From Microbacteriaceae bacterium (GTDB lineage Bacteria; Actinomycetota; Actinomycetes; Actinomycetales; Microbacteriaceae), in contig SCRE01000015.1 of the NCBI GenBank assembly GCA_004297935.1, positions 39,598 to 103,597 of the forward strand: 64,000 nucleotides of DNA, written 5' to 3'. The notes beneath the pieces were generated by a model. That model was given only the letters and a program-made list of their open reading frames with translations. It was not told the origin of the DNA and searched no databases. This document shows positions 19,440 through 30,397 of the stretch, in pieces. Both the position numbers and the translations under genes were made by a program. Each line of letters starts with the position of its first letter. Within the stretch, counting starts at the first letter, position 1.

Positions 19440-20315
19440 CATGATGCAAGTGCGATCAAGCGGCATCGTCGAGGTCAGGCAGTCTGTAGCATGCTTTGCC
19501 GCCGAGTCGTGGCTGCTGGTCGGAGTCCACGTGGCGTGGCGGGGTGAACCATACTTGGCTTCGGTCGCCGACGCGGATGGTCCAGCCATCGTTGTGCATC
19601 CGGGCATGACACGGTGGACAAAGCAGTACACCGTTAAGAAGATCGGCGTGACGATCGCTTCGATCGCGGCCTTCACGGGTGCGGCGGACTCCGGGTCCAA
19701 ATGTGCGGTCAGATGCGTCATCCCGTGTCGATCCTGGCGCAGATACACGGCCCGATCGGCGCGGAGTTCCTCTTTTTCGGGGCGATGCCGTCTTGATCCA
19801 AGCGGGCCTCGGCCTCTCGGATCAGCCGGAACAACAAATCCAAGGGAATATCCGCGGCCCGTTCGGCCAAGAGGCGCTCCAACGCGTCGGCCTGAGCCGG
19901 GTCCGAGCGCCGGGCCACCCGATCCAACATCGTCGTGATCGCCGACGCCGCCGCCACACCGATCGTGCCCGCGGACAGCGCGCTGGCGACGTGCGGATGG
20001 ACCGGTGGCAGCACCTCCCCGGTCAACGACTGCCGGGGAACGTCGAGCGACCTCTCCTGCGACCCGAGCCAGGACCGCTTCGGTGTCGCGCATCAGCCGG
20101 GCCAACGCATCCGTGGTATTCATCAACCCGGCGTTGCTCATGCGCTGTACATCGAACTGCACAGCTCCAGCCAACCCGGCAGCAGCCCCAAACAGCGCTG
20201 ACGACACCGAGCGTCGGCAGGGCACCATCCCACGCCGCGCGCAACGCTTCGAGGTCGTCCTCGAGAAGTTGCGACGGCTGGTCCATACCTCCAATCTGTC
20301 ACGCACCACCGGCAT
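19440..20315 (-). pseudogene. Degraded DUF222/HNH-endonuclease-type gene
   Basis: Fragments in different frames on the minus strand: HVASALSAGTIGVAAASAITTMLDRVARRSDP, then GMTHLTAHLDPESAAPVKAAIEAIVTP, then out-of-frame HNH-like HRVMPGCTTM... / DRTCIMARRGK. Confidence 0.7.
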
Positions 20316-20580
20316 TCGAACCCCAGAACATCCGCGAAAACACGCGGATGCTGAACAGCTCCTGAACCGTTACTCAACCGTTATAATCGCGAGGCATGGA
20401 GGCCGGTCTACTGGGCTCAGGGAACGATCAAACCGTCCCGTCGGCTGCGCTTCAGCTGCCCGGTTCCCGAGGCGGCCGCCCGCGGCCGTCTCGAAGGGAA
20501 GGGAACAATCGAGCCGTGCCTTCGCCGTCGGCTGCGCTCAGCGAACGCGACGCGAGCGAATCTCAGCCCGTCCGACTTAG

Positions 20581-21597
<1,017 letters not shown>

Positions 21598-21606
21598 GCC
21601 GCGTCC

Positions 21607-21667
21607 CGTGAGGTGCGGACTTCTGCCGCTTCGCCTGGCGATAACTGACAGATGTCCGCACCTCACG
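21607..21667. terminator. Long hairpin between convergent mdh and the acyl-CoA oxidase gene
   Basis: Perfect 14-bp inverted repeat cgtgaggtgcggac (21607-21620) / gtccgcacctcacg (21654-21667). Confidence 0.65.
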
Positions 21668-21725
21668 AAAGGGCACGAAAGGGCAGAGGAGGGCGGGGAG
21701 AGGGCGCGGGGGAGGTGGACGCGGA

Positions 21726-23828
21726 TCAGTGCTTCTTCGGCTTGAGGGACTTCTCGTCGATCGGCGCGGCGCCAGACAGGCGCAGGGCCCGATAGTAGTC
21801 GCGCGCCTCGTCCTGGCGCTCACGCTCGATCCCGCCGGCGATCGTCGAACGCAGGTGCTCGGGACCGTAGCCGAACGCATCCACCAGGTCGACGACGTGC
21901 GGGCGAAGCCGGGCGACCAAACGGTCGATATAAGCGCCGACCGCCTGCCCGCGCTGCGGTGAGAGACGACCGTGGATGAGGTACCAGGACAGGTGCTTCT
22001 CTATCACCGTCAACCCGAACAGGTCGTGCAACCAGGTGAGCACCTGTTTCGTGCCGTGATCGGTCACGCTCTCGAGTGCCTCGGTGAACGCTTCCCACTG
22101 CAGCAGTTCGCCGTGCGCACGCGCTGCCTCGATCAGCTCGTTCTGCTGTGAGTTGAACAGCGCGGCGCCTTGCGGCTTCGGCAGCTTGTTCGCATGCCGC
22201 AGCCGCATCGCGACCTCTGAGATCATCGTCTCGACGCGATCGGTCAGCAGCTCCCGCTGCGTGTTCGTGTCACGCAACTGGCCGACGGAGCGCGCCGTCG
22301 AGCCGAAGTCGGCGACGGTCTGGGCAAGACTGCGCAGCCCGGACCCGTTGTAGGCGCGATCCGCGGCGTGCGTGACGACGTAGCGGGCGAGGGCACCGGC
22401 ATCCGCTTTGGCGAACTTGCGAGAGTAGTCGGTGAGCAGTCGCTTGGCGACCAGCTGGAGCAGCACGTTGTTGTCGCCCTCGAACGTCGCATAGACATCG
22501 AGGTCGGCACGCAGCCCGACCAGACGGTTTTCGGCCATGAAGCCCGCACCGCCACACGCCTCGCGCGCCTCCTGCAGTGTGTCGAGGGCGTGCCAGGTGG
22601 AAAGCGGCTTGAGCGCTGCCGCCAGGGTCTCGAGGTCTTGGCGATCATCGTCGGTGTTCGCCTTGCCGCTGAACACCTCCTCGAATTTGACCAGCAGCTT
22701 GTCGTGCGCGAAGACCTGCGCATACGTTGTTGCGAGGCGGGGGATCAGGCGGCGCTGGTGCCGCTGATAGTCGAGGATGACCTCCTCCTCCGTATCGCTG
22801 GCCGCATTGAACTGGCGGCGCTGACTGCCGTATCTGATCGCGATCGCCAAGCCCATCTCCGCGGCGATCGTCGCAGCGCCGTCGAGGGAGACGCGACCCT
22901 GCACCAGCGTTCCGAGCATCGTGAAGAACCGCCGACCGGAGCTGGCGATCGGGCTCGTGTATGTGCCGTCCTCGGCGACGTCGCCGTAGCGGTTCAGCAG
23001 GTCGGTGCGCGGGATGCGCACGTGATCGAAGCAGAGCCGGCCGTTGTCGATGCCGTTCAAGCCACCCTTGAGGCCGTCGTCCTTGCCGCTGACGCCCGGC
23101 AGGAATTCACCGTTGTCGCGCCGGATCGGCACGTAGAACGCGTGCACCCCGTGATTCACACCCCGGGTGATCAGCTGAGCGAAAACAACGCAGGCGCGAC
23201 CGTCGACGGCCGCGTTGCCGAGGAACTCCTTCCACGCCGCCGCGAACGGAGTATGGATGTCGAATTCCTGGGTTTCGGGATCGTAGGTCGCCGTCGTGGC
23301 GATCGAAGCGACATCCGACCCGTGGCCGATCTCGGTCATCGCGAACGCCCCCGGCACCTTCAGACTCATGATGTCGGGTAGGTACTTCTGGTGGTGTCTC
23401 TCGGTGCCGAGGTGCAGCACGGCCGCCCCGAACAGCCCCCACTGCACGCCGGCCTTGATCTGCAGCGACGGGTCGGCGGTGACGAGCTCCTCGAAGCCGG
23501 CGATGTTTCCGCCATGATCGTCCTGGCCACCCAACGCGGCCGGGAAGGCACGATGCACCTGGCCGTTTGCGACAAGCAGGCTCAACTGACCGGAGACGCG
23601 CGCGCGGTGTTCCTGGTAGGTCTGCCCTTCGATCCGCTGCAGATCGGGCCGGGCGGACAGCTCACGTGCTGCGATACGGGCATCCGGCCAGCTGCCGAGC
23701 AGCTGACGACTCAGCGCGGCGACATCGATGCCGACGGGCGGCGCATCCATATCGATCGGACCCGTGGCCAGTGTGATCTCGTCCGCGCGGGCGTTTCGTG
23801 ATGTCGTGCGTGGGGCAGTGTCAACCAT
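21726..23828 (-). CDS. Acyl-CoA oxidase / acyl-CoA dehydrogenase-like protein
   Basis: GAFAMTEIGHGSDVASIATTATYDPETQEFDIHTP; EACGGAGFMAENRLVGLRADLDVYATFEGDNNVLLQLVAKRLL. Confidence 0.9.
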   Translation of the reverse strand: MVDTAPRTTSRNARADEITLATGPIDMDAPPVGIDVAALSRQLLGSWPDARIAARELSARPDLQRIEGQTYQEHRARVSGQLSLLVANGQVHRAFPAALGGQDDHGGNIAGFEELVTADPSLQIKAGVQWGLFGAAVLHLGTERHHQKYLPDIMSLKVPGAFAMTEIGHGSDVASIATTATYDPETQEFDIHTPFAAAWKEFLGNAAVDGRACVVFAQLITRGVNHGVHAFYVPIRRDNGEFLPGVSGKDDGLKGGLNGIDNGRLCFDHVRIPRTDLLNRYGDVAEDGTYTSPIASSGRRFFTMLGTLVQGRVSLDGAATIAAEMGLAIAIRYGSQRRQFNAASDTEEEVILDYQRHQRRLIPRLATTYAQVFAHDKLLVKFEEVFSGKANTDDDRQDLETLAAALKPLSTWHALDTLQEAREACGGAGFMAENRLVGLRADLDVYATFEGDNNVLLQLVAKRLLTDYSRKFAKADAGALARYVVTHAADRAYNGSGLRSLAQTVADFGSTARSVGQLRDTNTQRELLTDRVETMISEVAMRLRHANKLPKPQGAALFNSQQNELIEAARAHGELLQWEAFTEALESVTDHGTKQVLTWLHDLFGLTVIEKHLSWYLIHGRLSPQRGQAVGAYIDRLVARLRPHVVDLVDAFGYGPEHLRSTIAGGIERERQDEARDYYRALRLSGAAPIDEKSLKPKKH

Positions 23829-24085
23829 TGTCGGTCCTTCTTCGTGTCTGCGCTATGGAAAACCGTGTTTCGAATGCCTTGCTTCGAATGCGGTCGCGTC
23901 ACTTCCACGCTATGCCGGATGTCTGTGGTTGCGAAGTCGTGCGTGTGCAAGCCACAAATCTGCTGCGGCCCTGCGGTCGGGGCCTGTGGAATGCCACAGC
24001 GTTTGTTCCACAGCGCCGCGCACTGCGCCGCTGGTAGCGAGCGTCGGCAGTGTGCGGCATGCTGTACCCGGAGGTGCTGGTCTCA

Positions 24086-24604
24086 ATGATGCGATATATC
24101 GCCCTGTTGCGCGGTGTCAATGTCGGTGGCATCAACATCAAGATGTCCGACCTGGCCGCGGTGTTCCGCGAACTCGGCTTCAGCGAAGTGAGGACCGTCT
24201 TGGCCAGCGGCAATGTCGTATTCCAAACGGATGCACCCGCACCAGAACTCAAACTCGCAATCGAAACCGCGTTGCGCGAACGTTTCGGCTACGAAGCGTG
24301 GGTGCACGTGCTGACGGTTGAGGAACTCGGACACGTCGTCGAGGCTTTCCCGTTCGACGCGGAACGTGAGGGATGGCATCCGTACGTCATCTTCCTGATG
24401 GGCGACGAGCCGCGCACAACCCTGCTCGAACTCGAGCTCGATCCGAGGCTCGAGCAGATTGCGGACGGCGACGGCGTGCTCTATTGGACCGTCGAGCGCG
24501 GACACACTCTCGACAGTGTGGTCGGAAAGGCCTCGGGACGCGCACGTTTCAAGGCATTGACCACGACGCGCAACCTGCGCACGCTGATCAAGTTGCTGGG
24601 CTGA
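24086..24604 (+). CDS. DUF1697 family protein
   Basis: MMRYIALLRGVNVGGINIKMSDLAAVFRELGFSEVRTVLASGNVVF. Confidence 0.88.
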   Translation: MMRYIALLRGVNVGGINIKMSDLAAVFRELGFSEVRTVLASGNVVFQTDAPAPELKLAIETALRERFGYEAWVHVLTVEELGHVVEAFPFDAEREGWHPYVIFLMGDEPRTTLLELELDPRLEQIADGDGVLYWTVERGHTLDSVVGKASGRARFKALTTTRNLRTLIKLLG

Positions 24605-24694
24605 GAGACGAACGAGCCGAGACCGACGCGGCGGAGCCGACGCGGCAACGAATTGCAACTACCGATTGTCCGCGGCCGGCACTAGCGTGATCAC

Positions 24695-25135
24695 ATGGAA
24701 GCCCGGATCACCGCAATCACCCTCGGGGTGCGCGATCGTGCCGCGTCTCGTCGCTTCTACGTCGACGGCCTGGGCTGGGCCCCGACCGCAGAGGTCGAGG
24801 GCGACGTCGTCTTCATCCAGGCCGGGCACGGGCTGCTGCTCTGCCTGTGGAGCGTTGACGACCTTGCCGCCGATGCCGGCGAAGAGATCGGCTTCGGACA
24901 CAACGCACCCCCGATCTCACTCGGACAGAACGTCGCAAGCGTCGACGAGGTGTACAGAATCCTGGATGCGGCCGTCGCCGCCGGTGCCGACATGGTCGCT
25001 CCCGCCCGCAAGCAACCCTGGGGTGGGGTTTCCGGATATTTCGCCGACCCCGATGGCTTCCGCTGGGAGATCGTCTACAACCCGGGGCTGACCTTCGATG
25101 AGGCCGGAAATGCCTCGTTCTCGGAGGGTGTGTGA
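24695..25135 (+). CDS. VOC/glyoxalase superfamily protein
   Basis: ITLGVRDRAASRRFYVDGLGW; GGVSGYFADPDGFRWEIVYNP. Confidence 0.88.
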   Translation: MEARITAITLGVRDRAASRRFYVDGLGWAPTAEVEGDVVFIQAGHGLLLCLWSVDDLAADAGEEIGFGHNAPPISLGQNVASVDEVYRILDAAVAAGADMVAPARKQPWGGVSGYFADPDGFRWEIVYNPGLTFDEAGNASFSEGV

Positions 25136-25719
25136 CCCCGACGGTCGAACGCGAGATCGTGTTCTGCGAGAACGCCGACGCGTGGGATCGCTGGCTCGAG
25201 GAGTGGTACGCGAGCTCTGACGGCGTGCGGTTGGCGATCGCGAAGAAGGGCGGAGCACAACCCAGCGTCAGCTATGCGGACGCCGTCGAGATCGCCCTGT
25301 GCTACGGCTGGATCGACGGCCAGGTCGGGCGCCTGGATGACGACCATTACCTGCAGCTCTTCACGCCGCGGCGAGCCCGCAGCATCTGGTCGAAGATCAA
25401 TCGTGACAAGGCGTCGCGGTTGATCGCGGAGGGCAGGATGCGTCCCGCCGGGCTGCGCGAGGTCGAGCGGGCCCAGGCAGACGGCCGCTGGGACGCCGCG
25501 TATGCGTCGCATAGCACGTCGGAGGTGCCTGACGACCTGGCGGCGGCGCTGGCGGCGAACGCCGCGGCATCCGCATTCTTTGCGACCCTGACGAGTCAGA
25601 ATCGGTTCGCGATCCTGTTCCGGATCGGCAACGTGAAACGCGCAGACACCCGGGCGCGCAAGATCGCCGAGTACGTCGCCATGCTGGAGCGGCGGGAGAC
25701 GCTGTACCCGCAGCGGTAG
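25132..25719 (+). CDS. YdeI/OmpD-associated family protein
   Basis: WLEEWYASSDGVRLAIAKKGG...SYADAVEIALCYGWIDGQVGRLDDDHYLQLFTPRRARSIWSKINRDKASRLI; 4-bp overlap with the upstream gene. Confidence 0.85.
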   Translation: MTPTVEREIVFCENADAWDRWLEEWYASSDGVRLAIAKKGGAQPSVSYADAVEIALCYGWIDGQVGRLDDDHYLQLFTPRRARSIWSKINRDKASRLIAEGRMRPAGLREVERAQADGRWDAAYASHSTSEVPDDLAAALAANAAASAFFATLTSQNRFAILFRIGNVKRADTRARKIAEYVAMLERRETLYPQR

Positions 25720-25733
25720 ACCGTCCCACCGCG

Positions 25734-27863
25734 CTACTCGGCCAACGAAGGGGTCTCCGCCACCACGTCGAGCAGCTGCTGGCCGTAGGTTTCGAGCTTC
25801 TTGGCACCGATGCCGCTGATGCCGTCGAGATCGGCAAGCGTTGCCGGGCGGGTGAGCGCGACACCACGCAAGGTCGCATCGCCGAAGACGATGTAGGCCG
25901 GCACGCCCTGTTCGCGTGCTTGTTCGCCACGCCACGCGCGCAACGCCTCGAACAGGTGCAACGCCGACTCGGGCAACTCGGTGATGGCCGTCTTCGATCC
26001 GGATGCGCCGCGCGATCGTGCGGGCCGCTCCACTTCTCGTCGCAGCTGCACCGTGTGCGATCCGGAGAGCACCTCGGCGCTGGCCGGCGTGATCGCCAAC
26101 GTGCCGTAGCCGTCGTCGTTGACCCTCAGCAGTCCTTGCGCGAGCAGCTGCCGCACAACGCCGCGCCACACCTGATCGCTGAGGTCCTGTCCGATCCCCC
26201 AGGTGGCGAGTTGATCGTGACGGTGCTGCTCGACGCGCGGCGTTCGCTTGGCGCGCAGAATGTCGATCAGCTGCCCCGCTCCGAACTGCTGACCGCGCTC
26301 GCGCTTCAGCCGCACCACGGTCGACAGCAACTTCTGCGCGGGCACGGTGCCGTCCCAGCTCTCCGGCGGTGCCAGGCATGTGTCGCAGTTGCCGCAGGGT
26401 TCTGACGCCTGCCCGAAATAGGAGAGCAGGTTCACGCGGCGGCACTGCACCGTCTCACACAGCGCGAGCATCGCGTCCAGATGTGCGGACATCCGCCTGC
26501 GGTGCGCGAGGTCGCCGGGCGACTCATCGATCATCCGACGCTGCTGCACGACGTCTTGCAGCCCGTAGGCGAGCCAGGCCGTGGACGGTTCGCCATCACG
26601 GCCGGCACGGCCGGTCTCCTGGTAGTAACCCTCAACGGATTTCGGCAGGTCGATGTGCGCGACGAAGCGCACGTCGGGCTTGTCGATACCCATGCCGAAC
26701 GCGATCGTCGCGACGATGACGACGCCGTCTTCGCGCAGAAAGCGCGCCTGCGTGCGGGCACGCGTGGCGGCATCCAGACCGGCGTGGTACGGCATCGCGT
26801 CGATGCCGTGCTCGCGCAGCAGTTCGGCGGTCTTCTCGACGGTGTTGCGACTGAGGCCGTAGACGATGCCGGCGTCACCCTGATGCTCGCCACGGATGAA
26901 GTTCACGAGTTGCCTGCGCACCTCGTTCTTCGCGACGATGCGGTATTGAATGTTCGGCCGGTCGAAACTCGCGACGAAGTGCTCGGCGCGCTCGAGCTTC
27001 AGCCGCTGCGTGATCTCGGTGTGCGTCGCCCTGGTCGCCGTCGCCGTCAGCGCGATCCGTGGAACGTCTGGCCAGCGTTCGGCTAATTCCGACAGCGCCA
27101 GGTAGTCGGGGCGGAAGTCGTGCCCCCACTGGGACACGCAGTGCGCCTCGTCGATGGCGAACAGAGCGATCCGCCCGCGGGCGAGCAACTGTTTTGTGTG
27201 CTCGGACGACAGCCGCTCCGGTGCGACGTACAGCAGGTCAAGCCGGCCGGAGAGATACGCGCGCTCGACGCGCGAACGTTCCGCAGCATCCTGGGTCGAG
27301 TTGAGGAAGGCGGCCCGCACGCCGACGGCGGTCAGGGCGTCGACCTGGTCCTGCATGAGCGCGATCAGCGGGGAGACGACCACACCGGTGCCTTCGCGGA
27401 TCAGGGAAGGGAGTTGATAACAGAGGCTCTTGCCGCCGCCGGTGGGCATCAGCACGACGGCGTCGCCGCCGCCGATGAGCCGGTCGATCACCGCCGCCTG
27501 ATCGCCACGGAACGCGTCGTAGCCGAAAACGGAGTGCAGCACGGCGAGCGGATCGGTGCCGAGATACGGAGCTCTGGGCGGGGTGCTGAGAGGGGTCTCG
27601 ATACGGGTCTCGATACGGGTCTCGATACGCTCGCTAGCGCTCGCAACTCGACCACCATCGCTAGCGCTCGCAACTCGACCACCATCGCTAGCGCTCGCAA
27701 CTCGATCATCGACGCTGGTGCTCGCTACGGCTCCTGAGGAGGCCGCCCGCGGCCGTCCCGAAGGGCGGCCACCGGGATGCTCGGCACCATACTCGTCATC
27801 AGGCGGGATCAACTCGTCCGGATCCCATGGGATGTCTGGGGGGATCTCGGCGTTCCAACTCAC
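25734..27863 (-). CDS. recQ: ATP-dependent DNA helicase RecQ
   Basis: VLMPTGGGKSLCYQLPSL, DEAHCVSQWGHDFRPDYLAL, QETGRAGRDG, zinc-binding and HRDC-type C-terminus; start estimated at VSWNAEIPPD. Confidence 0.93.
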   Translation of the reverse strand: MSWNAEIPPDIPWDPDELIPPDDEYGAEHPGGRPSGRPRAASSGAVASTSVDDRVASASDGGRVASASDGGRVASASERIETRIETRIETPLSTPPRAPYLGTDPLAVLHSVFGYDAFRGDQAAVIDRLIGGGDAVVLMPTGGGKSLCYQLPSLIREGTGVVVSPLIALMQDQVDALTAVGVRAAFLNSTQDAAERSRVERAYLSGRLDLLYVAPERLSSEHTKQLLARGRIALFAIDEAHCVSQWGHDFRPDYLALSELAERWPDVPRIALTATATRATHTEITQRLKLERAEHFVASFDRPNIQYRIVAKNEVRRQLVNFIRGEHQGDAGIVYGLSRNTVEKTAELLREHGIDAMPYHAGLDAATRARTQARFLREDGVVIVATIAFGMGIDKPDVRFVAHIDLPKSVEGYYQETGRAGRDGEPSTAWLAYGLQDVVQQRRMIDESPGDLAHRRRMSAHLDAMLALCETVQCRRVNLLSYFGQASEPCGNCDTCLAPPESWDGTVPAQKLLSTVVRLKRERGQQFGAGQLIDILRAKRTPRVEQHRHDQLATWGIGQDLSDQVWRGVVRQLLAQGLLRVNDDGYGTLAITPASAEVLSGSHTVQLRREVERPARSRGASGSKTAITELPESALHLFEALRAWRGEQAREQGVPAYIVFGDATLRGVALTRPATLADLDGISGIGAKKLETYGQQLLDVVAETPSLAE
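27594..27770. repeat. Composite dispersed/tandem repeat inside the recQ 5' coding region
   Basis: 3 x 12-bp ggtctcgatacg, then 3 x ~27-bp tcgctagcgctcgcaactcgaccacca, then gctcctgaggaggccgcccgcggccgtcccgaaggg. Confidence 0.9.
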
Positions 27864-28015
27864 CCGGCCATGGTATCCGGCGCCGCCGACAGCTCGGTGC
27901 AGCATGAGGCCGGCTGTGCACAGTTCCCTGCCTGTGGGCAATCCTCGGGTCCATGCTGCGCGAGCAGCGCACTGCTCTAGGCTGGACAGTGCCTGCCTAA
28001 CCAGAGCCGACCACG

Positions 28016-28684
28016 GTGTCGACCGAGACAGTGCAGATCGAATTCGACGGGAGCATCATGGGGACACGCTGGGCACGCGTTGCCCGCGGAACGCTGGCGG
28101 CACTCGCCGCAGTGTTCGTCTCGGCGCTGTTCCATGGACTGGCCGGCGGCGGAACTCCCGGCACACTGGCCGTCGCCCTCTCGCTCGCGTTCTGCGTGCC
28201 CGCCTGCATCGCGCTTGCCGGCAAGAAACTCTCGATGTCACGGCTGAGCGTCTCAGTGGTGCTCAGCCAGTTCGTGTTCCACGCGCTGTTCAGCCTCAGC
28301 TCTCCCGGCCCGGCGCGGTTCGCGACCGGCGCGTCGGCCGCGCATCTGCACGCGGGGGGCCACCTGGTCACAACCGGTGCGGCGGCATCCGCTCACGTGT
28401 CGATGATGCCGGATACCGCAGGCATGTGGGTCGGACACGCCACCGCCGCCCTGGTCACGATCCTGGCGTTCCGCTACGGGGAGACCGCATTCTGGGGACT
28501 GCTGACGATCGCCGCGATTCGCATTGTCGGCATCGCGAGCGCACTCGCGGAAGCACCGACCGGACCGGATGCGCCACCGTCCACCGTCATCGACGCACGA
28601 CCGGTCGTCGTTGCACGCACGCTCCTGATGATCAGGCGGATGCGCCACCGCGGCCCACCCGCGCTCTCGCCGGCCTGCGCCTGA
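28016..28684 (+). CDS. Putative membrane protein with a His/Met-rich segment, first gene of the copper-type locus
   Basis: Several TM segments; HLHAGGHLVTTGAAASAHVSMMPDTAGMWVGH; upstream of YcnI/CopC/CopD genes. Confidence 0.65.
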   Translation: MSTETVQIEFDGSIMGTRWARVARGTLAALAAVFVSALFHGLAGGGTPGTLAVALSLAFCVPACIALAGKKLSMSRLSVSVVLSQFVFHALFSLSSPGPARFATGASAAHLHAGGHLVTTGAAASAHVSMMPDTAGMWVGHATAALVTILAFRYGETAFWGLLTIAAIRIVGIASALAEAPTGPDAPPSTVIDARPVVVARTLLMIRRMRHRGPPALSPACA

Positions 28685-28870
28685 CGAACTGCACTGCTCT
28701 CGATCCGCACCGCCCGTCATCGGCACCGCCCGTGATCAGCACGGCCCTCGATCGGCGCTGCATCCGATCCGCGCGACCGGCGTGCCGCATTGCTCATTCC
28801 CGCGACGACCGCGGGCTACTCAGACACTCCTAACGGGCGCGCCCCGCGCCCGAGAAAAGACAGCTTCTCC

Positions 28871-29680
28871 ATGAAGAAAAATACGATCATCCGAACGGTG
28901 ACCACGCTCGGCATCGCTTCGGCGCTGGCACTGGCCGCTCCGCTGGCAGCCAGCGCGCACGTGCATGTCACTCCGGATCAGGCGGCTGCCGGTTCGTACG
29001 CGGTGCTCACGTTCCGTGTGCCGACCGAGTCCGCGACGGCGAGCACTGTGAAGCTCGAGGTCGATTTCCCGACCACGACGCCGTTCTCCACGGTTTCGTA
29101 CCAGCCGATCACGGGATGGCAGGCCGTCGTCACGACGGTGAAGCTGGCAACGCCGGTCAAGACGGCGACGGCCACGATCACCGAGGCGGTGAGCAAGGTG
29201 GTCTGGACCGCCGACGCAGCGTCGGCGATCGCACCCGGCCAGTTCCAGCAGTTCTCCGTGTCCGCAGGGCCGGTGCCCGACACCGGCAGTGTCATGCTGC
29301 CGGCGCACCAGACGTATTCCGATGGCACGGTCGTCGACTGGAACCAGCCGACGCCCGCTTCGGGTAGCGAACCGCAGCATCCGGCACCCACGCTGTATAT
29401 CAACGATGCACCACCGGCCGCATCGGACGCGGACGCGGTGGCGACGGTCAGCACGACACCGACCGCGGCTCCGACGAATGTCGCATCCGGCGTGTCCGGG
29501 TCGAACGACGTGCAATCCGCGGGCGTCTGGGTCGGACTCGGAGGGCTGTTGCTCGGCGCAATCGCGCTCGTGGTCGCGATGCTCGCGCTCACGCGGCAGG
29601 GCCGCCTCGCAAAGCAGGCCGTCGGTAGCAGCGAACCCGGCGGTGCGAGCGAGCGCGGCGACAGGACCAAGGGCGACTAG
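28871..29680 (+). CDS. YcnI family (DUF1775) protein
   Basis: Signal peptide ending ASAHVHVTPDQAAAGSYAVLTFRVPTESATAST; C-terminal TM anchor. Confidence 0.9.
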   Translation: MKKNTIIRTVTTLGIASALALAAPLAASAHVHVTPDQAAAGSYAVLTFRVPTESATASTVKLEVDFPTTTPFSTVSYQPITGWQAVVTTVKLATPVKTATATITEAVSKVVWTADAASAIAPGQFQQFSVSAGPVPDTGSVMLPAHQTYSDGTVVDWNQPTPASGSEPQHPAPTLYINDAPPAASDADAVATVSTTPTAAPTNVASGVSGSNDVQSAGVWVGLGGLLLGAIALVVAMLALTRQGRLAKQAVGSSEPGGASERGDRTKGD

Positions 29681-29682
29681 CC

Positions 29683-30396
29683 ATGCGGATGCCGACGCGC
29701 ACGCGCGCAACGCGCAGCACACGGCGGGGGCGAATTGTCGCGACCGTCGCCGCTGCGTTCGTCGCGTGCGCGTTGGCACTGGCTCCTGCGGCCGGTGCCA
29801 GCGCGCACGACTACCTGGTCGACAGCGCCCCCAAAGCGAACTCGGTGCAGACCGCACCGCTGAAGACCGTGTCCCTCACCTTTGACGACATCGTGCTCGA
29901 CCTGTCGGGCAACGGCTCCTCTGCGCTGCTGCAGGTCACCGGACCGGATGGCGCGAACACGCACTACGAGACCAGCTGCCCGACCATTGCGGGCCGGGTC
30001 GTATCGGCGCCTGTCGCGCTCGGCCCGGCCGGCAAGTACGTCATCACGTGGCAGATCGTTTCGGCGGACGGCCATACCGTGTCCGGTTCGTTCGCCTTCG
30101 CCTACCAGCCCCCCGCCGGCACCGCAGCTGCAGCGGGCTCGGCGAATCGGCCAACCTGTGGCGGTGCTGGGTCTGAACCCACCAGGTCCGACTCAACTGC
30201 GGCCGCAACCGCGCCGAACGCTCAGACGACTCCGACGGCCAACTCGTCGTCGCTGGGAATCGTCATCGCGATTGCCGTCGTGATCATCGCCCTCGCGGTG
30301 ATCGGAGTGATCGTGGTCTTGGCTACGGCGCGACAGCGGCCGGCCGCTCCAGGCGCCACCCGCAAGGGGCCGGGACCCGAGCCGGACGACGACTGA
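29683..30396 (+). CDS. CopC domain-containing copper resistance protein
   Basis: Signal peptide ending ASAHDYLVDSAPKANSVQTAPLKTVSLTFDD; WQIVSADGHTVSGSFAFAY. Confidence 0.92.
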   Translation: MRMPTRTRATRSTRRGRIVATVAAAFVACALALAPAAGASAHDYLVDSAPKANSVQTAPLKTVSLTFDDIVLDLSGNGSSALLQVTGPDGANTHYETSCPTIAGRVVSAPVALGPAGKYVITWQIVSADGHTVSGSFAFAYQPPAGTAAAAGSANRPTCGGAGSEPTRSDSTAAATAPNAQTTPTANSSSLGIVIAIAVVIIALAVIGVIVVLATARQRPAAPGATRKGPGPEPDDD

Positions 30397-30397
30397 C

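Noticed and set aside
27594-27715. Regular repeats in recQ considered as a CRISPR-like array
   Set aside because: Units are contiguous tandem repeats without unique spacers, and no cas genes are present in the window.
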